48,999 nt of DNA from Rhodanobacteraceae bacterium (GCA_024233975.1 JACKOX010000023.1:1-48999), one strand, 5' to 3'; positions 33,801 through 42,614 are shown, numbered from the stretch's first letter. Translations and numbers: made by a program. The notes: generated by a model from the letters alone, not told the origin.

Positions 33801-34256
33801 ATGATCCAGCGCTTGTCCCGCTCTGTCCAACATCGACTGCCTGTCCGAGGCTTCACGCTGCTGGAAGTGGTGGTCGTGGTGGCCATCCTTGCCATCCTTG
33901 CCGCCGTGGTCGTCCCGCAGTTCCTCGACCGTCCCGGCGAGGCGCGCCAGGTGCGGGCGAAGCAGGACATCGCCGCGGTGGTGACGGCGCTGAATCTCTA
34001 TCGCCTCGACAACTACCGCTATCCCAGCACCGACCAGGGCCTGGAGGCACTGGTCAACAAGCCGGCCGGTTCGCCGCCGGCGGACAACTGGCGTTCCGGT
34101 GGCTACCTGCAGCGCTTGCCGGTCGACCCCTGGGGCCAGCCCTATCGTTACCTGAATCCCGGTCGCCACGGTGACGTGGATGTCTACAGCCTGGGTGCGG
34201 ACGCTCGCGCGGGCGGTGAGGGCGAAGACGCCGACGTCGGCAACTGGGACGGCTGA
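33801..34256 (+). CDS. gspG: type II secretion major pseudopilin GspG
   Basis: Main subunit of the T2SS pseudopilus. The 151-residue prepilin has a 17-residue leader ending in Gly, with cleavage before FTLLEVVVVVAILAILAAVVV; Glu is at mature position 5. The globular part has YRLDNYRYPSTDQGLEALV, the LPVDPWGQPYRYLNPG segment and the C-terminal calcium-site region ending DADVGNWDG. The ATG at 33801 is chosen because it gives a normal leader; the frame is open further upstream. Confidence 0.97.
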   Translation: MIQRLSRSVQHRLPVRGFTLLEVVVVVAILAILAAVVVPQFLDRPGEARQVRAKQDIAAVVTALNLYRLDNYRYPSTDQGLEALVNKPAGSPPADNWRSGGYLQRLPVDPWGQPYRYLNPGRHGDVDVYSLGADARAGGEGEDADVGNWDG

Positions 34257-34280
34257 GCAGTCGCACGAGCGGCAAGACCG

Positions 34281-34784
34281 ATGACGCAGCGCGGCCTGAG
34301 TCTGCTCGAAGTTCTGGTGGTCATCGCCATCGTCGCGGTGATGATCGCAGCGCTTACGCTGAGCTTTGGCGGTAGTGCATCGCGGCGGCTGGAAAACGCC
34401 GCGCGCCGCGCACAGGCGCTGGTCGAACTGGCTTGCGACCGCGCCAGCCTGAGTGGCGGTGACATGGGCATCCGCGTCACCCGGGACCGGTTGGACTTTG
34501 GCTTCATGGACGCCGCCGGCTGGCATGCCATCGCCGGGCAGGACAGCGGCGATCCGCTGCGACCGCGCGCGCTCGGCGATGGTGTCACGCTGCGCCTGCA
34601 GCGTGATGGTCGCGATCTGCGCCTGGGAGATGCCACCGTCGGGCCGCAGCTGGCCTGTCTCGGCTCCGGCGAGCTCACGCCGTTCGCGCTGGAGTTGCGT
34701 GCCGACGACACCGACGAGGCCTGGCGACTGCGTGGCGATGCCATGCGGCGCTTCACGCTGGAGCGTATCGATGCGGCCCGTTGA
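34281..34784 (+). CDS. gspH: minor pseudopilin GspH
   Basis: A 167-residue prepilin with the very short leader MTQRG and cleavage before LSLLEVLVVIAIVAVMIAAL, keeping Glu at mature +5. The remaining domain (SLSGGDMGIRVTRDRLDFGF) is typical of GspH/FimT. It joins the I-J-K tip complex to the GspG fibre. Its end overlaps the gspI start by 14 bp. Confidence 0.92.
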   Translation: MTQRGLSLLEVLVVIAIVAVMIAALTLSFGGSASRRLENAARRAQALVELACDRASLSGGDMGIRVTRDRLDFGFMDAAGWHAIAGQDSGDPLRPRALGDGVTLRLQRDGRDLRLGDATVGPQLACLGSGELTPFALELRADDTDEAWRLRGDAMRRFTLERIDAAR

Positions 34785-35154
34785 GCGGCGTCGGCGTGGT
34801 TTCACGCTGCTGGAAGTGCTGGTGGCGCTGTTGATCCTCGCCGTGGTGATGGCGGCGCTGATCCGTGGCGTTGGCCTGGAAGCGCGAGCGCTGACGGCAC
34901 AGCGCGACGGCACGCTGGGCCTGTGGGTGGCCTCCAACCGGATCGCCGAAATCCGCCTGCTGCCGGGTGCGGCGCCCGTTGGCCGCAGCAACGGGCGCGC
35001 GCGCATGGGTGGGCGCGACTGGACCTGGCGTGCCGAGGTCAGCGGTACCGAGGTCGCCGGCATCCAGCGTATCCGCGTCAGCGTGTTCGAGGACGACAGC
35101 GCCGTGGATCCGGTGGCGACGCTGGAAGGCTTTGACGATGGCGGGCTGCGTTGA
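34771..35154 (+). CDS. gspI: minor pseudopilin GspI
   Basis: A 127-residue prepilin: leader MRPVERRRRG, cleavage before FTLLEVLVALLILAVVMAAL. LWVASNRIAEIRL and the GRDWTWRAEV segment are typical of GspI, which nucleates the tip complex. The ATG at 34771 sits inside the end of gspH in another frame; the long open frame upstream is not used. The stop overlaps the gspJ start by one base. Confidence 0.93.
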   Translation: MRPVERRRRGFTLLEVLVALLILAVVMAALIRGVGLEARALTAQRDGTLGLWVASNRIAEIRLLPGAAPVGRSNGRARMGGRDWTWRAEVSGTEVAGIQRIRVSVFEDDSAVDPVATLEGFDDGGLR

Positions 35155-35759
35155 TGTGTTCAAGACGCCAGCGCGGTTTCACGCTACTCGAACTGCTGGT
35201 TGCGGTCGCGCTGTTCGCCGTGGTCGCGGTGCTGGCTTACGGCGGCCTCGACCAGATCGCGCGCCAGGGCGGTGACCTCGAAGCCGAGTCCGCACGTCTG
35301 GCCGACGTGCAGCGTGCCGTGGACCGTCTGGTCAGCGATCTGCGGGCCACCGCACCGCGTCCCGTGCGCGATGGCAACGCAGGACGCTTGCCGGCGCTAT
35401 CCGGCGACCCGTTGAGCATCGAGTTCACCCGCGCGGGCTACGGCAATCGCCTCGCGGAGCCGCGCGCGGAGCTGGAGCGTGTCGGCTACCGGTTGGAGCA
35501 GGGCCACCTGCGACGCCTGCACTACGCGGCGCTGGATCGCCCGTCGCCGCTGCCCGAGCGCGATGACGACCTGCTGGATGGCGTGCAAGAACTGCGTTTC
35601 AGCTACCGCAGCGTCGACGGTCGCGAGCTTCCGGCCTGGCCGGCAACGCGACAGGGCGATGCCAGCCTGCCCGGCGCGGTACGCGTCCTGCTACGGCTCA
35701 AGGACTATGGTGATATCGAACGCCTGGTTGAGCTGCCGCAGGGAGATGCGTCGCCATGA
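35154..35759 (+). CDS. gspJ: minor pseudopilin GspJ
   Basis: A 201-residue prepilin: leader MCSRRQRG, cleavage before FTLLELLVAVALFAVVAVLA. Family segments ARLADVQRAVDRLVSDLRA and the late VQELRFSYRSVDGRE are visible. A TTG at 35151 is an alternative start. It overlaps gspK by four bases. Confidence 0.93.
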   Translation: MCSRRQRGFTLLELLVAVALFAVVAVLAYGGLDQIARQGGDLEAESARLADVQRAVDRLVSDLRATAPRPVRDGNAGRLPALSGDPLSIEFTRAGYGNRLAEPRAELERVGYRLEQGHLRRLHYAALDRPSPLPERDDDLLDGVQELRFSYRSVDGRELPAWPATRQGDASLPGAVRVLLRLKDYGDIERLVELPQGDASP

Positions 35760-36691
35760 TGCGTCACTCTTCCCGGCCGCAACGGCAGCGCGGCGTCGCC
35801 CTGCTGGCCGCCGTGCTGGTGGTTGCCATCGGCCTGTTGCTGCTCACCGCGCTGTTGCAGCGCGGCGAAGTGCAGCGCGCGCGTAGCGGCTACCTGCAGC
35901 GCCATGAACAGGCCTGGCAGCTGGCGCGCGGCATGGAAGCCTGGGCCGGTCGAATCCTGCGCGAGGCAAGGCAGCGCGGCGCCGGCATCGACAGCCTGGA
36001 TGATCCCTGGCTGCAACCGATGGCGCCGATTCCGCTGCCGGCCGGGCAGATCAGTGGCCGGCTGATCGACCGTGGCGGCTGCTTCAACGTCAATGCGCTG
36101 TGGCGCGACGGAACCGACAACCCGTTGGCTGCCGCGCGGCTGGAGCGACTGCTGAAGGCCGTCGGATTGCCGGAAACCCTGCTGCCGACCATCCAGGACT
36201 GGATCGACCCCGACTTCAGCCCACGCGGCGGTGGTGCGGAGGACGCCTTGTATCGCGGCCGGCCGCCCGGCTATCTCGCTGCCAACGCACCGATGCTCGA
36301 CCTCAGCGAGCTGCGGCTGCTGAACGGCGTCGATGAAGCCGCCTACGATCAGCTGCGTGGTCTGCTCTGCGCGTTGCCTGACGACACCAGCATCAACCTC
36401 AATACCGCGCCGCCGGCACTGTGGATGGCGCTGGACGAGCGCATCACCGAGCCGGTGGCGCGTCAGCTCGCACTGGATGGCCACGCTCGCTATGGTGGCA
36501 TTGATGCCGTGCGCGCGGCGCTTGTGCGGCAAGGTATTGAAGGCGTGAATCTGGATGGCTGCGGCGTCGGTACGCGCTATTTCCGCGCCGCCATCCTGGT
36601 GGAAGCCGATGGCACGCCGTACCGCTTCGGCGCGCTCCTGCGCCGGGACGAGAACGGCGTCGCGGTTCTGCTTCGCTGGCAGGGCGACTGA
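35756..36691 (+). CDS. gspK: minor pseudopilin GspK
   Basis: The tip pseudopilin, 311 residues. The leader ends RG and the mature end starts VALLAAVLVVAIGLLLL, without Glu at +5, as is usual for GspK. The large alpha-domain insertion contains CFNVNAL, TIQDWIDPD and the conserved INLNTAPPALWMAL. A 40-bp gap follows before gspL. Confidence 0.94.
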   Translation: MMRHSSRPQRQRGVALLAAVLVVAIGLLLLTALLQRGEVQRARSGYLQRHEQAWQLARGMEAWAGRILREARQRGAGIDSLDDPWLQPMAPIPLPAGQISGRLIDRGGCFNVNALWRDGTDNPLAAARLERLLKAVGLPETLLPTIQDWIDPDFSPRGGGAEDALYRGRPPGYLAANAPMLDLSELRLLNGVDEAAYDQLRGLLCALPDDTSINLNTAPPALWMALDERITEPVARQLALDGHARYGGIDAVRAALVRQGIEGVNLDGCGVGTRYFRAAILVEADGTPYRFGALLRRDENGVAVLLRWQGD

Positions 36692-36715
36692 GCCGGCCAG
36701 CTGATCCCGGCGGGT

Positions 36716-36724
36716 TGCTACAAT
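36716..36724 (+). promoter_or_regulatory. possible internal extended -10 before gspL
   Basis: TGCTACAAT (TGn plus TACAAT, hexamer at 36719-36724) lies in the only untranslated gap of the gsp cluster. Initiation about 7 bp downstream would fall at the gspL ATG itself. No -35 match is evident. Confidence 0.3.
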
Positions 36725-36731
36725 CGATGCA

Positions 36732-37934
36732 ATGTCACGCCGCTTCCTGATCCACCTCACCCCTGACCTCCATGCCGCCGACGGCATCGCTGCGCGTTGG
36801 CGCCGGCTGGACGCCGATGGCGTCACGCAATCGGGGCTGCCGGCGGGTGTGGGCAACGCGGACGATGTCAGCGTGCTGGTGGGTGGCGAATGGGCGCTGC
36901 TGCTCAAGGCGCCGTCGCTGCCCGGGTCGCGCAGCCAGCGCGAGCAGGCCGTCGCGTTCGCGGTGGAGGACCAGTTGGCGGCGCCGGTGGAATCACTGCA
37001 GATCGCGCTGGGCGAGGATCGCGGCGGTCGCGCCGAGCGCCTGGCCGTCATCGATCGCGCCCTGTTGCAGCGTCTGCTGCGACGGCTCGCCGACGCCGGC
37101 ATCGAACCGGATCGGCTGTTGCCGGACTCGGCGCTGCTGGACAGCGCGGCCGGTGCGGCCTGCCTGCTGTTCGATGGTGATCGCGCCCTGCTGCGTACCG
37201 CCGATGGCAGCGCGCTCGTTGGTGATCTGTCCGAACTGGCGCACTGGCTGCCGCTGTTGGTTTCGCGCTCGGCCCTGTCTGGCGGCCTCGACGCCTACGG
37301 CGGGAATGGCGCCTGGCCGGGCGGACTGGATCAGCCGCAAGGCCTGCGTCTGCAAGCGGTCGATGATGTCCTCGCGTGGCTAGGTTCACGTCTGGAAGTA
37401 GCATCGGCACCAAACCTGCTGCAGGGCGAGTTCCGTCCGCGCCATCGTCGCGAAGGCCAGATGAAGGTCTGGCGCTGGGCGGCCGTGCTGCTGCTGGCGG
37501 CTGGCATCAGCGGAATGTTGCATGCGCTGCTCGACTACCGCGCGCTGTCGCAGCGCGTCGATGAGCAACAGGCGGCAATGGAAACCGAATACCGCCGGCT
37601 GGTGCCGGACGCTACGCGCGTGTTTGATCCGGTCAACCAGCTGCGTTCGCGGCTGAGCGGTTCGTCAGGCAGCACCAGCGATGGCCTCGACCTGATTGCC
37701 CGCGTGGCGCCAACGTTCGCCGCTGCCAACGTGCTGCCGCTGTTTGCCATGGACTATCGCGACGGCACGCTGGAAGTGACGCTACGCGCCGGCAGCGTCA
37801 GCGCGCTGGACGACATCCGCCAGCGCATCGGGGCGCTGCCAGGACTCAGTGCCGAGCTGACCTCGGTGACGCCGGGGCAGGGCGCGACCGAAGGCCGTCT
37901 GCGCATCGTCCGTCGAGCGGGAGCCGCCTCGTGA
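36732..37934 (+). CDS. gspL: type II secretion inner-membrane protein GspL
   Basis: A 400-residue bitopic protein that recruits the GspE ATPase. The N-terminal actin-like cytoplasmic domain (1-240) includes PGSRSQREQAVAFAVEDQLAAPVESLQ. One membrane helix lies near residues 246-264 (WRWAAVLLLAAGISGMLHALL). The C-terminal periplasmic ferredoxin-like domain includes MDYRDGTLEVTLRAGSVSALDDIRQRI. gspE is not nearby. Confidence 0.93.
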   Translation: MSRRFLIHLTPDLHAADGIAARWRRLDADGVTQSGLPAGVGNADDVSVLVGGEWALLLKAPSLPGSRSQREQAVAFAVEDQLAAPVESLQIALGEDRGGRAERLAVIDRALLQRLLRRLADAGIEPDRLLPDSALLDSAAGAACLLFDGDRALLRTADGSALVGDLSELAHWLPLLVSRSALSGGLDAYGGNGAWPGGLDQPQGLRLQAVDDVLAWLGSRLEVASAPNLLQGEFRPRHRREGQMKVWRWAAVLLLAAGISGMLHALLDYRALSQRVDEQQAAMETEYRRLVPDATRVFDPVNQLRSRLSGSSGSTSDGLDLIARVAPTFAAANVLPLFAMDYRDGTLEVTLRAGSVSALDDIRQRIGALPGLSAELTSVTPGQGATEGRLRIVRRAGAAS

Positions 37935-38425
37935 TGGCGCGCTGGAACGACTGGTGGCAAGCGCGCGCCGAACGTGAGCGCTGGATACTGCGGATCGGCG
38001 CGCTGCTGGCATTGCTGATCCTCGGCTACGGCCTGCTCTGGCTGCCGCTGTCGCGCGCCCGCGATGGTCTGCGCCAGCAGGTGCAGCAGGGTGAACGCGA
38101 CCTCAACTGGATGCGACAGGTGCCGGCATCGGCGCTGACCGCTCCGTCAGCCACGTTCGTCGCGCCGAGTGGTGAATCGCTGCTTTCCCGCCTCGATCGC
38201 GGTGCCCGCGCCGCTGGTTTGGGCAACGCGCTGCTGGCGGTGGAGCCAGTGACCGACGGCGAAGTGCGCATGCGCTTCCAGCAGGTGGACTTCGACGCCG
38301 CCATGCGTTGGCTTGAGACGCAGTCCGCGGCCGGCATCCGCGTGCGCGAACTGTCCGTGCAGCGCGCGGAAAGCGAGGGTCGTAGCGACCTGCGCGTTGC
38401 GCTGGGCGAAGGGGCGTCGAACTGA
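37934..38425 (+). CDS. gspM: type II secretion protein GspM
   Basis: A 163-residue bitopic protein partnering GspL. It begins ARWNDWWQARAERERWILRIG, with a membrane helix near residues 18-38 (LRIGALLALLILGYGLLWLPL) and a small periplasmic domain. The ATG at 37934 overlaps the gspL stop by one base; GTG at 37931 is an alternative. The end overlaps gspN by one base. Confidence 0.9.
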   Translation: MARWNDWWQARAERERWILRIGALLALLILGYGLLWLPLSRARDGLRQQVQQGERDLNWMRQVPASALTAPSATFVAPSGESLLSRLDRGARAAGLGNALLAVEPVTDGEVRMRFQQVDFDAAMRWLETQSAAGIRVRELSVQRAESEGRSDLRVALGEGASN

Positions 38426-39225
38426 TGCCGCGCGATCAAAACCATGCGCGGATGCAACACGGCCTCGGCCGTCTCGGACTGCTGTTCGGCATCCTTGCTT
38501 TGATTGTCCTGCTACTGGTGGCGCTGGTCTGGTTCTTTCCGGCGAGCAAGGCCATCGACTGGGCCGGTGATCGCCTGAAGCCGCTGCAGTTGCAGGATGT
38601 CAGCGGCAGCGTCTGGAACGGGCAGGGTCAGGCCTCGCTGAACGGACAGGCGCTGGGCCGTCTGCGCTGGCAGGCCAGTCCTTTGTCGATGCTCGGCGTG
38701 AACCAGCGCATGCAGCTGCAGCTGGATGGTGGAACGGTGATGGCGGATGTCGATCTGGCGCCGGGTGCGATGAACGAGATCCAGTTGTTCCCCTCGCATT
38801 TCAGGGTGCCTGCCCAACTGGCGGCACCGGCACTGGATGTTCCCGCACTGCAGCTGCACGGCGACATCGATATCGACATCGAGTCGGCCACCGTCGGCAT
38901 GGCGTTGCCCAAGAACGTGAAGGGCCGCGCCGTGTGGCGTGGTGCCTCGGTCAGCGGGCCGGCACAGGCGGTGCTGGGCGATCTGGAAGCCACGTTCGAA
39001 AGCCCGCCGGCTGGCGGACTCAGTGGCAGGCTGAAAGACCTTGGCGGCCCATTGATGCTGGACGGCGAATTCCACCTCGACTATCGCGGCTATGCTGCCA
39101 GCGCGACGCTGCGCGCGCGAGACGACAACCCTTCGGTGCGCGATGCGCTGCGCTACATCGGCGAACCACAGGCCGACGGCAGCAGTCGTTTCGAGTTGCA
39201 GGGCAGCCTGCTGGGTCTGCAATGA
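38425..39225 (+). CDS. gspN: type II secretion protein GspN
   Basis: A 266-residue protein with one N-terminal membrane helix (LLFGILALIVLLLVALVWFF, near residues 19-38). A beta-rich periplasmic part follows, with the GspN-typical start LQDVSGSVWNGQGQASLNG. GspN is a nonessential component in Xanthomonas-type systems, where gspD usually follows. An ATG at 38452 is an alternative start. The stop overlaps the next gene by four bases. Confidence 0.88.
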   Translation: MPRDQNHARMQHGLGRLGLLFGILALIVLLLVALVWFFPASKAIDWAGDRLKPLQLQDVSGSVWNGQGQASLNGQALGRLRWQASPLSMLGVNQRMQLQLDGGTVMADVDLAPGAMNEIQLFPSHFRVPAQLAAPALDVPALQLHGDIDIDIESATVGMALPKNVKGRAVWRGASVSGPAQAVLGDLEATFESPPAGGLSGRLKDLGGPLMLDGEFHLDYRGYAASATLRARDDNPSVRDALRYIGEPQADGSSRFELQGSLLGLQ

Positions 39226-40058
39226 ATGATGCCGCAATGAGCAACCACCCCATGAGCGACGCGTTCGACATCGATTTGGACCAGGCACTGGACACCGCCA
39301 AGCGCGCGGCGCAGGCGGCTGCCGACATCATCCGTGATGGCTATGAAGCGCAGCAGCGCGGCGCCGATGTCGGCGTGCGCATCAAGGCCGATCAGTCGCC
39401 GGTTACCGAAGTCGACGAAGCCGCCGAACGCGCCATCCGCGAGATCATCCTGGCCGATTTTCCCGATCACGCCATCTATGGCGAGGAGCAAGGTTGTAGC
39501 GGCGAAGGCGACTGGCTGTGGCTGGTCGATCCGCTCGACGGCACCAAGAGTTTCGTGCGCGGGCAGCCGATGCTGTCCACGCAGATCGCGCTGATGCACC
39601 GCGACAGGCTGGTGCTGGGCGTGTCATCCGCACCGATCCTTGGTGAGCTGGCCTGGGCACGACGCGGCGGAGGCGCCTTCCTCGACGGCAAACCCATCCG
39701 CACCGTTGCCTGCGAGACGATGGCCGAGGCGGCGGTGTCCACCGGCAACCTCAAGTCGCTGGCGGCGGGGAAGTGCTGGAACGTACTCGGCGAGGTCGCG
39801 CGTGAGGCAAACCGCCTGCGCGGCTATGGCGACTTCTTCCACTACCACCTGCTGGCGCGTGGTGCACTGGACGTGGTGATCGAGTCTGACGTCAACATCC
39901 TCGACGTGGCCGCGCTGGCGGTGATCATCGAGGAAGCGGGTGGCGTGTTCACCGATCTCGATGGCCGCGCGCTCGATCTCGACACGCGCAGCGTGCTCGC
40001 CGCCGGCCCGACGCTCCACGCGCAGCTCAAACCACGATTCGAAGGATGGCGGGCATGA
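39222..40058 (+). CDS. inositol-monophosphatase family phosphatase, HisN-like
   Basis: Magnesium-dependent, lithium-sensitive phosphatase fold, 278 residues. Metal ligands appear in IYGEEQG (E88/E89) and in VDPLDGTKSF (D103, D106); the distal aspartate lies in ESDVNILDVAAL. The SFVRGQPMLSTQIALMHRDRLVLG region resembles HisN-type histidinol phosphatases rather than CysQ. ATG starts at 39222, 39237 and 39252 are in frame; the first is coupled to gspN by ATGA. Substrate is uncertain: histidinol phosphate or inositol phosphate. Confidence 0.82.
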   Translation: MNDAAMSNHPMSDAFDIDLDQALDTAKRAAQAAADIIRDGYEAQQRGADVGVRIKADQSPVTEVDEAAERAIREIILADFPDHAIYGEEQGCSGEGDWLWLVDPLDGTKSFVRGQPMLSTQIALMHRDRLVLGVSSAPILGELAWARRGGGAFLDGKPIRTVACETMAEAAVSTGNLKSLAAGKCWNVLGEVAREANRLRGYGDFFHYHLLARGALDVVIESDVNILDVAALAVIIEEAGGVFTDLDGRALDLDTRSVLAAGPTLHAQLKPRFEGWRA

Positions 40059-40648
40059 GCATCGACAAGCCACCGAAGCTGCCCATCATCCACGAGCGCG
40101 AAATGCAGGAGTTCGGCGAAGGCCGCTTCCGCATCGAGCGCATCGACCTTGAATTCAGCAATGGCGCGCGTCGACATTTTGAGCGCCACGTCGGGCGCGG
40201 CCCGGGCGCGGTGATCGTCGCCGCCTTGCACGATCCGGAGACGATTCTCCTCATCCGCGAATACGCCGCCGGCACCAACCGCTATGAACTGGGCCTGCCG
40301 CGTGGCCGCATTGATCGTGGCGAGGAACCGCTTGAAGCCGCCAACCGCGAGCTGAAGGAAGAGGCCGGTTTCGGTGGTCGCAAGCTCACGCTGCTGCGCG
40401 CGCTGACGCTGGCGCCGACCTACATGAGCCACCAGACCTGGCTGGTGCTGGCCGAGGATCTGTATCCCGAGCGCCTGCCCGGCGATGAGCCGGAGGAACT
40501 CGAGGTGATTCCGTGGCGGCTGGATCGCCTGCACGAGCTGATGCTGCGTGACGACTGCTCGGAAGGCCGCTCGCTGGCCGCGATGTACATCGTCCGCGAC
40601 TACATCGCCCATCGCGAAAAATTTGATATCCAAGGACCATCTACATGA
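40055..40648 (+). CDS. nudE: Nudix hydrolase, ADP compounds hydrolase NudE-like
   Basis: A 197-residue Nudix enzyme cleaving ADP-linked compounds such as ADP-ribose, AP3A and NADH. The Nudix box is complete at residues 84-106: G84, E90, then RELKEEAGF with the metal-binding glutamates 99, 102 and 103. The context YELGLPRGRIDRGEE and TLAPTYMSHQTWLVLAEDLYPE matches NudE. The start overlaps the upstream stop (ATGA), and its end overlaps cysQ the same way. Confidence 0.9.
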   Translation: MSIDKPPKLPIIHEREMQEFGEGRFRIERIDLEFSNGARRHFERHVGRGPGAVIVAALHDPETILLIREYAAGTNRYELGLPRGRIDRGEEPLEAANRELKEEAGFGGRKLTLLRALTLAPTYMSHQTWLVLAEDLYPERLPGDEPEELEVIPWRLDRLHELMLRDDCSEGRSLAAMYIVRDYIAHREKFDIQGPST

Positions 40649-41433
40649 CTGAGTGGCGCGACGCCATCATCGACATCGCCCATCAAGCCGGCGACGCCAT
40701 CATGGCCGTGTACCGCCGCGATGATTTCGACATCGAGACCAAGGGCGACAATTCACCGTTAACGGCTGCCGACCTCGCCGCCAATCGCGTCATCGTCGAT
40801 GGCCTGCGCGCGCTGACGCCGGACATCCCGATCCTTTCCGAGGAAGGCAAGGAAATCGCTTGGGACGCGCGCCGCGGCTGGACGCGTTTCTGGCTGGTCG
40901 ATCCGCTGGACGGCACCCGCGAGTTCATCAAGCGCAACGGCGAGTTCACCGTAAACATCGCGCTGATCGAGAACGCCGAACCGACTCTCGGAGTTGTCCA
41001 TGCGCCTGCGCTGGACTACACCATCTGGGGCCAACGCGGCGTCGGCGCCGCACTGCGCGAAGGCAACGAGGACATCGGCGTACAGACGCGTCGCCCGGCC
41101 ATCGCGCCGCTGCGCGTCGCCGCCAGCCGCTCGCACCTCGACGACAAGACCGCCGCCGCCATCGCGCGCATGGGCGACACCGAGCGTCGCGGCATGGGCA
41201 GCTCGCTGAAGTTCTGCAAGATCGCCGAGGGCAGCACCGATGTTTACCTGCGCTTCGGCCCGACCAGCGAGTGGGACACGGCGGCCGGCCAGTGCGTGCT
41301 GGAAGCCGCCGGTGGCGTGGTGCTGGGCATGGACGGCCAGTCGTTCCGCTACGGTCGCAAGGAATCGCTGCTGAATCCCGAGTTCCTCGCGCTGGGCGAT
41401 GCTGATCTCCCGTGGCGCGACTGGTTGGCGTGA
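40645..41433 (+). CDS. cysQ: 3'(2'),5'-bisphosphate nucleotidase CysQ
   Basis: Hydrolyses 3'-phosphoadenosine 5'-phosphate to AMP, relieving sulfate assimilation. A 262-residue inositol-phosphatase-fold protein with E66/E67 in LSEEGKEI, VDPLDGTREFIKRNGEFTVNIAL (D86, D89) and the distal SEWDTAAGQCVLEAAGG. The nucleotide-site SSLKFCKIAEGSTDVYLRFGPT is CysQ-like. Coupled to nudE and mazG by four-base overlaps. Confidence 0.95.
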   Translation: MTEWRDAIIDIAHQAGDAIMAVYRRDDFDIETKGDNSPLTAADLAANRVIVDGLRALTPDIPILSEEGKEIAWDARRGWTRFWLVDPLDGTREFIKRNGEFTVNIALIENAEPTLGVVHAPALDYTIWGQRGVGAALREGNEDIGVQTRRPAIAPLRVAASRSHLDDKTAAAIARMGDTERRGMGSSLKFCKIAEGSTDVYLRFGPTSEWDTAAGQCVLEAAGGVVLGMDGQSFRYGRKESLLNPEFLALGDADLPWRDWLA

Positions 41434-42269
41434 GCGAGTCCACGGCAAATCCGAAAGACATCACGCGCCTGCTGCGCATCATGGCGCGGCTGCGCGATCC
41501 CGACGGCGGCTGTCCTTGGGACGTCGAGCAGGACTTCGACAGCATCGCGCCGTACACCATCGAGGAAGCCTACGAAGTCGCCGACGCCATCCAGCGTCGC
41601 GACCTCGCCGACCTGCGCGACGAGCTGGGCGACCTGCTGTTCCAGGTTGTGTTCCATGCACGGATGGCGGAGGAAGAGGGCCACTTTGACTTCGGCGACG
41701 TGGTGGAAGCCGTCAGCGACAAGATGGAGCGTCGTCATCCGCATGTCTTCAGCGATGCCGATGTCGCCGATGCCGAAGCGCAGACCGCAGCTTGGGAAGA
41801 ACACAAGCGCCGCGAGCGCGAAGCCAAGGGCGAAGACCGTAGCGCTCTCGCCGGTATCGCCCGTGGCCTGCCGGAATGGCAGCGCGCCATCAAGCTGCAG
41901 AAGCGTGCCGCCCGCGTCGGTTTCGACTGGCCCGGACCGGGACCGGTATTCGACAAGCTGGCCGAGGAAATCGACGAGGTGCGCGTCGAGTTCGATGCCG
42001 TGGCCCAGGACGACAGCGACGCCGTGAAATCACGCCTCGAAGACGAGATTGGTGACCTGCTGTTCGTCGCTGCCAACCTCGCGCGCCACGCTAAGGTTGA
42101 TCCCGGCGCTGCGCTGCGGCGAGCCAACGCCAAGTTCGAGCGCCGCTTCCGCCGCATGGAACAGCTGGCCGCAAGCGACGGCATCGACTTGAGCCAACTA
42201 CCGCTGCAGGCGCAGGATGCCTACTGGGATCGCGCCAAGGCCGAGGAGCGCGAGGAGGGAACAGCATGA
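41430..42269 (+). CDS. mazG: nucleoside triphosphate pyrophosphohydrolase MazG
   Basis: Hydrolyses noncanonical or excess NTPs to NMP and pyrophosphate. Two tandem MazG domains: one with CPWDVEQDFDSIAPYTIEEAYEV and the LRDELGDLLFQVVFHA metal site, the second with KLAEEIDEVRVEF and LEDEIGDLLFVAANLARH. The GTG at 41430 overlaps the cysQ stop (GTGA); a GTG at 41412 is an alternative. Length 279 residues, slightly above the E. coli protein. Confidence 0.95.
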   Translation: MSESTANPKDITRLLRIMARLRDPDGGCPWDVEQDFDSIAPYTIEEAYEVADAIQRRDLADLRDELGDLLFQVVFHARMAEEEGHFDFGDVVEAVSDKMERRHPHVFSDADVADAEAQTAAWEEHKRREREAKGEDRSALAGIARGLPEWQRAIKLQKRAARVGFDWPGPGPVFDKLAEEIDEVRVEFDAVAQDDSDAVKSRLEDEIGDLLFVAANLARHAKVDPGAALRRANAKFERRFRRMEQLAASDGIDLSQLPLQAQDAYWDRAKAEEREEGTA

Positions 42270-42607
42270 GCACCACCGAACACACACCGAATGCCGTCAG
42301 CGCCGAGCACGGCTTCGCCAGCTTCCGCGAGTTCTACCCGTTTTATCTCGGTGAACACCAGAACACGACCTGCCGCCGTCTGCATTTCATTGGCAGTACT
42401 GGCGTGCTGGTGTTCCTCGCGTTGGCCGTCTTCACGCTCAATCCCTGGTGGCTGCTGGCCATGCCGCTCTGCGGCTACGGCTTCGCCTGGGTCGGCCATT
42501 TCTTCTTCGAGCACAATCGCCCGGCCACCTTCAAACACCCGATCTACAGCCTGATCGGCGACTGGGTGATGTACCGCGACATCCTGATCGGCCGTATTCC
42601 GTTCTGA
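42266..42607 (+). CDS. DUF962 / Mpo1-like membrane protein
   Basis: A 113-residue protein with the Mpo1/YGL010w signature: FYPFYLGEHQNTTCRRLHFIGST, two hydrophobic segments (VLVFLALAVFTLNPWWLLAMP) and GHFFFEHNRPATFKHPIYSL. The yeast homologue is an iron-dependent dioxygenase of 2-hydroxy fatty acids and the histidines here are conserved, but the bacterial substrate is unknown. Last of the overlapping run that begins at gspL. Confidence 0.88.
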   Translation: MSTTEHTPNAVSAEHGFASFREFYPFYLGEHQNTTCRRLHFIGSTGVLVFLALAVFTLNPWWLLAMPLCGYGFAWVGHFFFEHNRPATFKHPIYSLIGDWVMYRDILIGRIPF

Positions 42608-42614
42608 GCGGGAG

